Assembly (NCBI GenBank): GCA_013815385.1
Contig: JACDGL010000001.1
Coordinates: 62,001 to 126,000, forward strand
DNA length: 64,000 bases
Direction of reading: 5' to 3'
Source: Taibaiella sp.
Lineage (GTDB): Bacteria; Bacteroidota; Bacteroidia; Chitinophagales; Chitinophagaceae
Shown here: piece after piece, positions 50,397 to 58,633 of the stretch
Numbering within the stretch: the stretch's first letter is position 1
How the letters are laid out: each line of letters starts with the position of its first letter
Program-made: the position numbers and the translations under genes
The notes under the pieces: generated by a model
Database searches by the model: none
What the model was told of the DNA's origin: nothing
The model's input: only the letters and a program-made list of their open reading frames with translations

Positions 50397-52991
50397 TTAT
50401 ATTCCCGCATCTTTCTGTAGGTTCTTATACTGTTTCAGGTTATCCTCGTCTTTCTCTGCATTTATTATCTTCTGTGTATATTCCTTTACCACACCTGCAT
50501 GTCGGGTAGCCTGGGCGGCGAGATCTTTATCGTCAGATTTAGCCTTTTCATCCAGTTCTTTCTTTAGCCGGAAAAGATAAGACCCAAAACCTAAGCGATA
50601 AGATTTAATCCCATCGCTCATAGCAAACCCAGCAATGATGCGAACACCTTTTTCAAATGCTGCATCGTCCTTTACTTTTTGCAGGTAATAATATAGACCG
50701 GTAGTAAACTGAAATTTACGTGTACCGTACACATAAGGTGCAGCATTGGTAAAGATCTCAATATCCTCTGTGCGTGCAGTACCACCTATAATATACCATA
50801 TGGAAGACTGTAAGCTTGCCTGCGGATTAGTACCGGATAATTGTTTCGCATAATTATAGCCTTTAAGAGAATCTATACTATATAGGGCATATAATGTATT
50901 GCCCGCTATCAGGTAGGAGCTATCATACAATGCGTCTTTCAGATTATTTTCATCGGGCATTATTTTCCATTTACCCAATAGCTGGTAAGCATAGGCACGC
51001 ACTTTTTTATTACCATCATTTATTGCAAGATATTGCACCTGACCCTTCCAGCGTTCGTGCAGCTTTTCTGAACTAACAGTATTTAAAGACGTAAGGGCGT
51101 ATTCTTTAATAGAAGGAATAGTACAGTTAAGAGCATTATCAAGTAATAACTGAGCGCTGCTATCATCTGTCTTTTTCATGGCGCCATCAATAGCCAATCT
51201 TTTAGCAGTATAATCATTTACACTATTGAACTGTATAAGCCATTGTTTAGGCTTCTTATTCTCCTTCAGATCCCCTACCAGGATATGCGTATAATCGGGT
51301 ACTATTACCGGGCGTTCTCCATTCTTATAAGGGTAAACAAAAGTTGTTTTATGGTGCGAAATATCCCAATCAACTATAGTTGTATTACCGGTTGCGGATA
51401 TGACAGCTGCTTTAAGCGGAAGATGGAATGTATATATACTATCCTGCTGCACCTGATCTACATGTACTGTTAGCAGCTGTGCGTCATCGTCGTATGCGTA
51501 TTTTACATTTAATACAGGGTGCCCGCTATGATAATACCATTGGTTAAAGAAAAGGTTCCAGTCTTTGCCGGTAGCTTCTTCTACTGCCAGGCGCCATTGT
51601 GCTGCTTCGCCTGAATGCAGGGCATTGCGGGTAAGATAAAGGTTCATTGCTTTATAAAAAGCCTCATCGCCCATCAGGGTCTGCATACAATGCAGTATTG
51701 CCCCGCCCTTCTCATAAGAAATCGGGTCAAACACCTCCTCTTTATCATTATAATAATAGCGCACTAATGGTGCATCGGATGTGCGTGAAAAATTTAGATA
51801 TTTCTGCAGGTCCTCGTAAGCCAGTTTCTGTGCGTAGGCTTCTCCGTACATGTGCCGTCTCCAGAGTTGTTCGCTATAATTTGCAAATGATTCATTAACC
51901 GTTACATTAGACCATGATTCGCAGGTAACATAATCACCAAACCACTGGTGAAATAATTCGTGCGAAACCACGTCTTCAAAATTAATATCACCTATTTCCC
52001 TAGAGTTCTGGTTTAGAAATTCGCCAAAAAGGCTGGCGCTGGTATTCTCCATAGCGCCTGAAACATAATCGCGCACTACAACCTGGGCATATTTATTCCA
52101 TGGATAGGGCACACCTGTTATATTGGAAAAATACTCCATCATATCGGGTGTGTTATTAAACATTTTTCTTGCATAGGGCGCATAAGCAGGTTCTACATAA
52201 TAATCTACATCCCTATCTCTCCATTTGTCTTTAATTACCGAAAACTTGCCAATTGCAAACATTACTGCATATGCCTGTATTGGTTTATCCATCTTCCATG
52301 TATCCGTACGCATGCCTTTGGCTATAACGTGTTTGGCGAGGTAGCCATTGCTAAGTGTTGTAAAGCTATCAGGCACCGTAAGGTGTATCTCGGTAGTAAA
52401 CTTCTGATTTGGCTTATCTATAGTAGGCATCCAGTGCGAATTGGATTCTGTTTCACCTTGTGTCCATATCTGTGCAGGTTTATTAGGAATGGCATAATCA
52501 GTATTAATGAAATACAAACCCCGGTCATCTGTAATAGCTGCGCTACCGCCTGTTACCATACTATACGGCATAGCCCGGTATTTAATGTATAACTCTATCG
52601 TATCGGCAGCGTTATAGGCCCTGTGGAACTTTACGTTCAATTTGTTTTCCGCATAGGTATACGGTACTGGTGTTAAGTTGCCCCTATTGTACAGTAATAC
52701 ACTATCTATGTGCATGCTTTTGGCATCCAGGGCTAAGGTATCGGTAGTATAGCAATAAGGATGAAGGCGCACCCATGCTGATGCATCTGCGGTCCTTTCT
52801 TTCCAGTTAAAGGACAGGTCAACCCTGGTGTGGGTTATTTCCCATGTCTTGGTAGCCGATGCCCTGTAATCGCTATTAGAAGCTATAACAGAGACAGTAT
52901 CCAGTACCACATTGGTTTTTATAGCCTTACGAGCGGGTCCGCAGGAAAGCAGGAAAAACGAGCAAATAATAACAGGAAGCAGATGTTTCAT
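50397..52991 (-). CDS. M1-family aminopeptidase, lipoprotein
   Basis: An 864-residue zinc aminopeptidase anchored in the envelope (lipobox LLSC, Cys17 from the start at 52991; the MHYM at 53000 would add 3 residues). The beta-saddle domain is followed by the catalytic domain with GAMENTSAS (exopeptidase signature, GAMEN), HELFH at 344-348 as the zinc motif, and NVTVNESFANY with the third ligand Glu. The C-terminal part (about 550-860) is a HEAT-like helical domain (KRLAIDGAMKKTDDSSAQ, and similar repeats). It is a full-length M1 enzyme, in contrast to the shorter peptidase at 13670. Confidence 0.92.
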   Translation of the reverse strand: MKHLLPVIICSFFLLSCGPARKAIKTNVVLDTVSVIASNSDYRASATKTWEITHTRVDLSFNWKERTADASAWVRLHPYCYTTDTLALDAKSMHIDSVLLYNRGNLTPVPYTYAENKLNVKFHRAYNAADTIELYIKYRAMPYSMVTGGSAAITDDRGLYFINTDYAIPNKPAQIWTQGETESNSHWMPTIDKPNQKFTTEIHLTVPDSFTTLSNGYLAKHVIAKGMRTDTWKMDKPIQAYAVMFAIGKFSVIKDKWRDRDVDYYVEPAYAPYARKMFNNTPDMMEYFSNITGVPYPWNKYAQVVVRDYVSGAMENTSASLFGEFLNQNSREIGDINFEDVVSHELFHQWFGDYVTCESWSNVTVNESFANYSEQLWRRHMYGEAYAQKLAYEDLQKYLNFSRTSDAPLVRYYYNDKEEVFDPISYEKGGAILHCMQTLMGDEAFYKAMNLYLTRNALHSGEAAQWRLAVEEATGKDWNLFFNQWYYHSGHPVLNVKYAYDDDAQLLTVHVDQVQQDSIYTFHLPLKAAVISATGNTTIVDWDISHHKTTFVYPYKNGERPVIVPDYTHILVGDLKENKKPKQWLIQFNSVNDYTAKRLAIDGAMKKTDDSSAQLLLDNALNCTIPSIKEYALTSLNTVSSEKLHERWKGQVQYLAINDGNKKVRAYAYQLLGKWKIMPDENNLKDALYDSSYLIAGNTLYALYSIDSLKGYNYAKQLSGTNPQASLQSSIWYIIGGTARTEDIEIFTNAAPYVYGTRKFQFTTGLYYYLQKVKDDAAFEKGVRIIAGFAMSDGIKSYRLGFGSYLFRLKKELDEKAKSDDKDLAAQATRHAGVVKEYTQKIINAEKDEDNLKQYKNLQKDAGI

Positions 52992-53114
52992 ATAATGCAC
53001 GAAAATAAGATGAAAGTGCAGATATTATTATCACCTTAAAGAGGGGAAAAACATATAAAAAACATAGGATAAGCGAAAGCATGCCTAAAATATGGCGAGC
53101 CACGGCTAAATGAT

Positions 53115-53122
53115 TACTTTTG
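53115..53122 (+). promoter_or_regulatory. -7 promoter box of the biotin carrier gene
   Basis: TACTTTTG matches TAnnTTTG, 18 bases before the ATG at 53141. Confidence 0.45.
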
Positions 53123-53140
53123 CCCCGAAATAGCGTAGGA

Positions 53141-53641
53141 ATGCTGCAAATAACTGTAAACCAACAGACTACTTTTGAAACTGATATTAAAGAGGGTGAG
53201 TGGCTGATAAACGCTACCACTGCAAAGTGGGATGTAAAAGAACTGGCAAACGGCCTGATAAGCATACTCTATAATAATAAGAGCTATACCGCTATAGTAG
53301 AGAAGATTGATATTAAGGCAAAGGAATTAAGGCTGCGAATTAATGGTCAGGTGTACAATGTAGCAATTAAAGAACCTATAGATCAGTTACTTGCCAGCAT
53401 GGGAATGAACATGCAGGCGGCAAAGAAAGCAGAACCTGTAAAAGCACCAATGCCGGGTATGATAATAAAAATACTGGTTACCCCGGGCCAGGTGATAAAT
53501 AAAGGTGACGGGCTGCTGATACTGGAGGCAATGAAGATGGAGAATATAATAAAAGCCACCACTACCGCCACCGTGAAAGCTATAAAAGTAAACGAACGCA
53601 CTGCTGTAGAAAAAGGTGCTGTATTAATAGAACTGGAATAG
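53141..53641 (+). CDS. Biotin/lipoyl carrier protein (BCCP-type)
   Basis: A 166-residue carrier with a C-terminal biotinyl domain (about 98-166): APMPGMIIKILVTPGQVINKGDGLLILEAMKMEN, with the biotin-accepting Lys132 in AMKM. The N-terminal ~90 residues are a divergent beta-rich unit (LQITVNQQTTFETD, RLRINGQVYNVAIKEPID). This plan is seen in carrier proteins of acyl-CoA carboxylases. No carboxylase or carboxyltransferase gene is next to it, so the partner is encoded elsewhere. The start at 53141 is an ATG; a TTG at 53120 would overlap the promoter box. It abuts the DUF4476 gene by one base. Confidence 0.9.
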   Translation: MLQITVNQQTTFETDIKEGEWLINATTAKWDVKELANGLISILYNNKSYTAIVEKIDIKAKELRLRINGQVYNVAIKEPIDQLLASMGMNMQAAKKAEPVKAPMPGMIIKILVTPGQVINKGDGLLILEAMKMENIIKATTTATVKAIKVNERTAVEKGAVLIELE

Positions 53642-53642
53642 C

Positions 53643-54587
53643 ATGTACCTTACCCGAAGTCTGAAATATATTATCCTTTCCCTCTTTGCTTTAATACCGG
53701 CATTGCCGGTAGTTGCCCAGGCATTCTCCTATGTCTATATACAGGGTGATAAGCAAACACCATTTTACGTAAAGCTGGAAGACCAGATGCAGCAACGGTA
53801 TGGAAAGAATTACAGTATCATTTCGCAGCTGGCACCGGGACCAATACATATAGATATATTGTTTCAGCAAAATGTATATCCGGCGGAGAAATTCATTATC
53901 GATGTACCTGAAAACGGATATCGGGGTTTCCTTATAACCCGGAAGGATAACAAGTGCCGGCTATACGACCTGCAAAAACAGGCATATGTTGAAAGTAAAG
54001 CAGAACCAGTTGTGGCATCTATACCGGTTCCTGAGATTAAAGATATAGTGGTGAACAATGCAGTACCAGACAGCATGCCACGAGCAGCACAGACACGACC
54101 TGTACCAAAAAATGAAACAACTGCATCAAGCCAATCTATAGTAAGTAATGCACCTGCAAAAGCTATTGTACCTGTGGCAGCCCCACCAAGATTCATTAAC
54201 AACATAGAACTGGGCAATGCGCATACCGCATCTGCCAGGGATACGTCAGTTATTGAGAAAGCTGCTATTAATACAACAAATACAGGTGGCATTATCAATA
54301 GTGACTGCCCCCAGCCTATCAGTACTCCGGACTTTGATAACCTGCGCGGTAAAATGATGAAAGAAGAGGATGGGGACCGCCTTAAATTTCTGCTCGGAAA
54401 ACTGGGCAACTGCTATACTACAATGCAGGTACGCTTGCTGGTGAATGGCCTTGTGTACAATGGGGAGCGGTTTGAGTTTTTGAAAAGATGTTATTCGCGG
54501 GTTACAGACCAGTCTAACTTTAAACAATTGGAAAATGTACTTACTTCAGAGGATTGGAAAATTAATTTTCGTAAAATAGTGCAATAA
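53643..54587 (+). CDS. DUF4476 secreted protein
   Basis: A 314-residue exported protein (signal peptide cleaved after VVAQ). The N-terminal ~110 residues are beta-rich (FSYVYIQGDKQTPFYVKLED, GPIHIDILFQQNVYPAEKFII) and differ from the other DUF4476 protein in this window. A Pro/Ala/Thr-rich linker (about 120-220) follows. The C-terminal ~90 residues fit DUF4476: PDFDNLRGKMMKEEDGDRLKFLL, LVNGLVYNGERFEFLKRCY and LENVLTSEDWKINF. One base separates it from the biotin carrier gene and 10 bases from the lipocalin-like gene, but a functional link is not evident. Confidence 0.82.
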   Translation: MYLTRSLKYIILSLFALIPALPVVAQAFSYVYIQGDKQTPFYVKLEDQMQQRYGKNYSIISQLAPGPIHIDILFQQNVYPAEKFIIDVPENGYRGFLITRKDNKCRLYDLQKQAYVESKAEPVVASIPVPEIKDIVVNNAVPDSMPRAAQTRPVPKNETTASSQSIVSNAPAKAIVPVAAPPRFINNIELGNAHTASARDTSVIEKAAINTTNTGGIINSDCPQPISTPDFDNLRGKMMKEEDGDRLKFLLGKLGNCYTTMQVRLLVNGLVYNGERFEFLKRCYSRVTDQSNFKQLENVLTSEDWKINFRKIVQ

Positions 54588-54597
54588 ATATACAACT

Positions 54598-55122
54598 ATG
54601 AAAAGCAAAAGTTATTTACTGATAGTACTACTGGGATTAATGGCATCGTGCCAGCGCGATAAACGTGAAATGCTGGTACAAAACTGGCATGCGGTGGCAT
54701 TAGATAACCCACAGATGAATGTGCTTGTAGCCCAGCAGCAGCAATTTATAGATACTGTAGGTAAGGGCACTGATGTAGCTACAAACCTGGCTACCTATGG
54801 CACTACCAATATGGATAGCTTTAAGAAAGACCTGCAGATACAACTGGACAGTTTTAAGATGCTGCAGCAGCAAACATTAACTGATACCTGGTTCAACTTT
54901 AAAAAGAACGGAACGGCAATACTCACCTTTAATGGCGTTGACAATAAAAGTAAGTGGTATTTTGATGATGAGGGGAACCTGATACTGGATGAGATAAAAG
55001 AAAAAAGCACCAGTGACCATCTGAAAATGAATATGATAGAATTAAATGATACCTTATTGAAATTAAAATTCACGCAGCAAGGGCAGGAAAGCATAGTAAC
55101 CTTCGTTCCGGGAAAAAAATAA
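54598..55122 (+). CDS. Lipocalin-like lipoprotein
   Basis: A 174-residue lipoprotein: lipobox MASC with Cys18. The mature part has a helical first half (MLVQNWHAVALDNPQMNVLVAQQQQFID) and a beta-rich C-terminal half (TWFNFKKNGTAILTFNG, SKWYFDDEGNLILDE, LKLKFTQQGQESIVTFV). The W-F-F and G-x-W-x-F pattern is that of small lipocalin-like Bacteroidota proteins, usually of unknown function. It lies between a DUF4476 gene and pdhB, 60 bases upstream of the latter. Confidence 0.72.
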   Translation: MKSKSYLLIVLLGLMASCQRDKREMLVQNWHAVALDNPQMNVLVAQQQQFIDTVGKGTDVATNLATYGTTNMDSFKKDLQIQLDSFKMLQQQTLTDTWFNFKKNGTAILTFNGVDNKSKWYFDDEGNLILDEIKEKSTSDHLKMNMIELNDTLLKLKFTQQGQESIVTFVPGKK

Positions 55123-55182
55123 GTATAGTATCATTATCTTTACAAGCTTTTAGAAAAATTCAATATAACTCAGCAATACAAT

Positions 55183-56166
55183 ATGCGTACAATACCTCTG
55201 CGTCAAGCACTGCGCGAAGCAATGGAAGAAGAAATGCGTCGTGATAACAGCGTATTCCTGATGGGTGAAGAAGTAGCACAATACAATGGCGCATACAAAG
55301 TGAGCCAGGGAATGCTGGATGAATTTGGCGATAAAAGGATAATAGACACTCCGATATCAGAACTGGGCTTTACCGCAATAGGTGTAGGCGCAGCAATGAA
55401 CAATACAAGGCCTATCATAGAATTTATGACCTGGAACTTTGCCGAACTGGCACTTGACCAGATCGTAAACCATGCAGCAAAGATATTATCCATGAGCGGG
55501 GGACAATTTAGTTGCCCCATCGTATTCAGGGGACCTAATGGCTCTGCAGGGCAACTTGGGGCGCAGCACTCACAGGCATTTGAGAACTGGTATGCTAATG
55601 TGCCCGGACTAAAGGTAATATCCACAATGAACCCCTACGATGCCAAAGGCCTGCTGAAAAGCGCTATACGCGATAATGATCCGGTAGTATTTATGGAGAG
55701 TGAAATAGCGTATGGGGAAATGGCCGAAGTACCTGAAGAAGAATACCTGATACCTATAGGCAAAGCCGATGTAAAACGCAATGGTACCGATGTAACCATT
55801 GTATCTTATAATAAAATGATGAAGGTGGCCATGACCGCCGCAGAAGAGCTGGCAAAAGAAAATATTAGTGCTGAGGTCATAGACCTGCGCACGATACGTC
55901 CGCTTGACTGGCAGACCATTGCCGAATCTGTAAAAAAGACAAACCGTCTTGTGATAGTAGAGGAGCAATGGCCTTTCGGTAGTGTATCATCAGAGATCAC
56001 CTACCGGATACAGAAAGAGGTATTTGACTATCTGGATGCACCTATACTGCGCATCTGCTCTGCTGATACCAATATGCATTATGCATCCAATCTGGTTGCA
56101 GCGCACATACCCGATGTACCACGCACTGTAAAGCTGGTGAAAGAGGTGCTCTATATGAAAAAATAA
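55183..56166 (+). CDS. pdhB: Pyruvate dehydrogenase E1 component, beta subunit
   Basis: The beta subunit of the E1 (alpha2-beta2) pyruvate dehydrogenase, 327 residues. It pairs with an alpha subunit encoded elsewhere and decarboxylates pyruvate using thiamine diphosphate. Family stretches are REAMEEEMRRDNSVFLMGEEVAQYNGAYKVSQGM (about 9-42), IIDTPISELGFTAIGVGAAMNN, FMTWNFAELALDQIVNHAAK, RGPNGSAGQLGAQHSQAFENWY and the C-terminal VIDLRTIRPLDW. The active-site Glu is in the GEEVA region. No other PDH gene is in the window. Confidence 0.95.
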   Translation: MRTIPLRQALREAMEEEMRRDNSVFLMGEEVAQYNGAYKVSQGMLDEFGDKRIIDTPISELGFTAIGVGAAMNNTRPIIEFMTWNFAELALDQIVNHAAKILSMSGGQFSCPIVFRGPNGSAGQLGAQHSQAFENWYANVPGLKVISTMNPYDAKGLLKSAIRDNDPVVFMESEIAYGEMAEVPEEEYLIPIGKADVKRNGTDVTIVSYNKMMKVAMTAAEELAKENISAEVIDLRTIRPLDWQTIAESVKKTNRLVIVEEQWPFGSVSSEITYRIQKEVFDYLDAPILRICSADTNMHYASNLVAAHIPDVPRTVKLVKEVLYMKK

Positions 56167-56170
56167 GCTT

Positions 56171-57166
56171 CTAGCCTTTTGAAGCAAGAGGCGGTGGTGT
56201 AAATTTTGTAACAGGATTTCTGATGCCTTCTATACTGTGCAGGTAGGTGTATATAGCTCCCAGGTCTTCTCTGGTCATTTTGCCATACATTGTCCAGGGC
56301 ATTATTGTATTAAAGCTGCCTTTCTCCACTACCTGTGGCTTGTACAAAGAATCAACATACCCCTTAAACCTGTTAACAAATGCATCTTCATTCCAGTCGC
56401 CTATACCTGTTTCTCCATCTGAAGTAATATTCGCAGATGCAATAACAGAGCCATCCGGCATATTGAACTCGCGGCCTCCGCTGAAGGCGAGATCTTTAAT
56501 TATTTGTCCTTTATCAGCCTTTGTGTGGCATTCTATACATCCTGCTGCATTTACCAGGTAAGCGCCATAAGCATGTCTATTAGACGGGTCAGGTCTTTTA
56601 TGCGGATCGGCAACTTTAGGAATTGTATTAATTATAAAATTCATAGGGAAATCTGATACCGATGCAGGAACAATATTGTACACAGGCTGCAAACTGCGTA
56701 TATAGGCTATTATAGATTTTATATCCTCCGGGTCCATTTTGCCATAATATGGATACGGCATTACAGGGAACATTGCCCTGCCTTCTTTCGTAACACCGGT
56801 GGTAATAACGCGGTACAATTCTTCATCAGTATACCGGCTGATGCCAACAGGGGTGATGTTAGCAGAGCGATATGAACCAGGAAACCCAAAAGAACGATCG
56901 AACAATTCCCCACCCTTACCCAATGTACCGGGTATCAGAGGTGCCGAGAATCTTGTCCAGTCTCGGGTTGAATGGCAATCCACGCACACCGTCACTGATG
57001 AAGCAAGATATCTGCCCCGTTCCACATTTTCAGGTGACTTGTCAATAGTCAGTTTTTCGCCCACCTTTATATCAGGCAATGCAAATTTTATATAGGTAAG
57101 TAGTGCCCCTAGTGCTACCAGTAGCACTAGCAGGGCATATCCTATAACTCTAAAAACTTTTTTCAT
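56171..57166 (-). CDS. Membrane-anchored diheme cytochrome c
   Basis: A 331-residue c-type cytochrome. An N-terminal transmembrane anchor (about 8-28) is followed by two heme-binding motifs: CVDCH (Cys61, Cys64, His65) and CIECH near 208-212, each with a later Met-containing segment as possible sixth ligand (MFPVMPYPYYGKM; TIMPWTMYGKM). The layout resembles diheme subunits that feed electrons to or from gluconate/alcohol dehydrogenases or terminal oxidases. No such dehydrogenase is next to it. It ends 5 bases from pdhB (convergent). Confidence 0.88.
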   Translation of the reverse strand: MKKVFRVIGYALLVLLVALGALLTYIKFALPDIKVGEKLTIDKSPENVERGRYLASSVTVCVDCHSTRDWTRFSAPLIPGTLGKGGELFDRSFGFPGSYRSANITPVGISRYTDEELYRVITTGVTKEGRAMFPVMPYPYYGKMDPEDIKSIIAYIRSLQPVYNIVPASVSDFPMNFIINTIPKVADPHKRPDPSNRHAYGAYLVNAAGCIECHTKADKGQIIKDLAFSGGREFNMPDGSVIASANITSDGETGIGDWNEDAFVNRFKGYVDSLYKPQVVEKGSFNTIMPWTMYGKMTREDLGAIYTYLHSIEGIRNPVTKFTPPPLASKG

Positions 57167-57353
57167 AAAACACGTTATACATTAGGTTAATTACAACTCT
57201 ATTATTTATACTGCAATTTTATAAAATGTTTTTCATCCATCAAATAGTTGCCATGTATCTACAGAAAAGTTTTTATAATATAAATTATAGAATTCCTTTA
57301 ATGCTTGCTGGCTACACCTCTCCGAAATAACAAACTATACCCAAAAATCACCC

Positions 57354-57361
57354 TATATTTG
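57354..57361 (+). promoter_or_regulatory. -7 promoter box of the reductase gene
   Basis: TATATTTG matches TAnnTTTG, 10 bases before the ATG at 57372, implying a nearly leaderless transcript. Confidence 0.4.
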
Positions 57362-57371
57362 AGGCCTTTGT

Positions 57372-58631
57372 ATGCAAACTGAGCAACTGGAAACACCCGT
57401 AATAATAATAGGCGCAGGGCCCGCCGGAGCTGCAACATCCATTTTCCTATCTAAAGAAAAGATACCTCATATAGTTCTGGAGAAAGAAGTATTTCCACGG
57501 GATAAAGTATGCGGCGACGCATGCAGTGGGAAAACTGCACTGGTGCTACGCAGGGCCAACCCTGAATGGATGGACGAAATATTGGCAAACGAGCAGGAAT
57601 TTACTCCATCATACGGTATCCGTTTTGTAGCCCCAAATGGCAAAGCGCTGGATATACCATTTACACCAAACCGCACCCCGGAAACAAAAGCTCCGGGCTT
57701 TACTGTTCCACGGCTGGTATTTGATGATTTTCTGTTCCGGAAAATGCCCTCTCCATATGCTACTATTATGCAAGGCATAAAAGTGCTGAGTATAGAAAAC
57801 CTTGCAGGTAAAACAGTACAGGTAACCGTACAGAACGGTGAGCAGCAATATATAATCACCAGTCCTATAATACTGGGTGCAGACGGCGATAAAAGCATAG
57901 TGCGTAAAAAGTATATCAACAATAGCACGTCACCCAAAACGTATGCAGTAGGCCTGCGGGCATATTATGAAGGCGTGACCGATCTGCTGCCCGATAATTT
58001 TATAGAATTACATTTTCTGCCAGAGGTCTTACCTGGATATTTCTGGATATTTCCATTACCAAATGGCATGGTAAATGTAGGTGTAGGCATTCTTTCTGAG
58101 ACTATACGTGATAAAAAGATAAACCTGCGCGAACAGATGTTGCACGCAATAAAGACAAATAAAGACATAAGCCACCGGTTTGCAAATGCCAAACTGCATG
58201 ACAAGATACAGGGCTGGGGCTTGCCGCTTGCTATGGAACGGCAGCCTTTATCAGGAGACAATTTTATATTGACGGGTGATGCAGCAAGCCTCATAGACCC
58301 ATTTAGTGGCGAAGGCATAGGGAATGCCTTATATAGCGGCATGCTTGCAGTAGATGCGATAAAGAAAAGCATAGCCCAAAAAGATACAAGCAAGGTCTTC
58401 TTTAAAGAGAACTATGATGATGTAGTGTATAAGCGATTAGGAGATGAGCTGAAGATAAGCGCCACCCTTCAAAAATTATGTAAATATCCGTGGCTCTTTA
58501 ATTTTGTTGTTAACAAAGCATACAAAAGCCCGTCTTTAAAAAACACAATCAGTTGTATGTTCACTGATATGGATCTGCGCGACCAGCTTAGCAAACCAAG
58601 TTTCTACCTAAAAATACTATTCAACAGATAG
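57372..58631 (+). CDS. Geranylgeranyl-reductase-family FAD-dependent oxidoreductase
   Basis: A 419-residue flavoprotein of the geranylgeranyl reductase/PHBH-like group. The FAD-binding GxGxxG is IIIGAGPAGAATSIFLS (about 10-26), the DG-like motif is GADGDKSIVRKKY near 173-185, and the second FAD contact is LTGDAASLIDPFSGEGIGNALYSG near 297-320. The family reduces prenyl chains or hydroxylates/halogenates lipids, aromatics or quinones. The substrate cannot be set. It stands alone between the diheme cytochrome and the subtilase gene. Confidence 0.9.
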   Translation: MQTEQLETPVIIIGAGPAGAATSIFLSKEKIPHIVLEKEVFPRDKVCGDACSGKTALVLRRANPEWMDEILANEQEFTPSYGIRFVAPNGKALDIPFTPNRTPETKAPGFTVPRLVFDDFLFRKMPSPYATIMQGIKVLSIENLAGKTVQVTVQNGEQQYIITSPIILGADGDKSIVRKKYINNSTSPKTYAVGLRAYYEGVTDLLPDNFIELHFLPEVLPGYFWIFPLPNGMVNVGVGILSETIRDKKINLREQMLHAIKTNKDISHRFANAKLHDKIQGWGLPLAMERQPLSGDNFILTGDAASLIDPFSGEGIGNALYSGMLAVDAIKKSIAQKDTSKVFFKENYDDVVYKRLGDELKISATLQKLCKYPWLFNFVVNKAYKSPSLKNTISCMFTDMDLRDQLSKPSFYLKILFNR

Positions 58632-58633
58632 GG

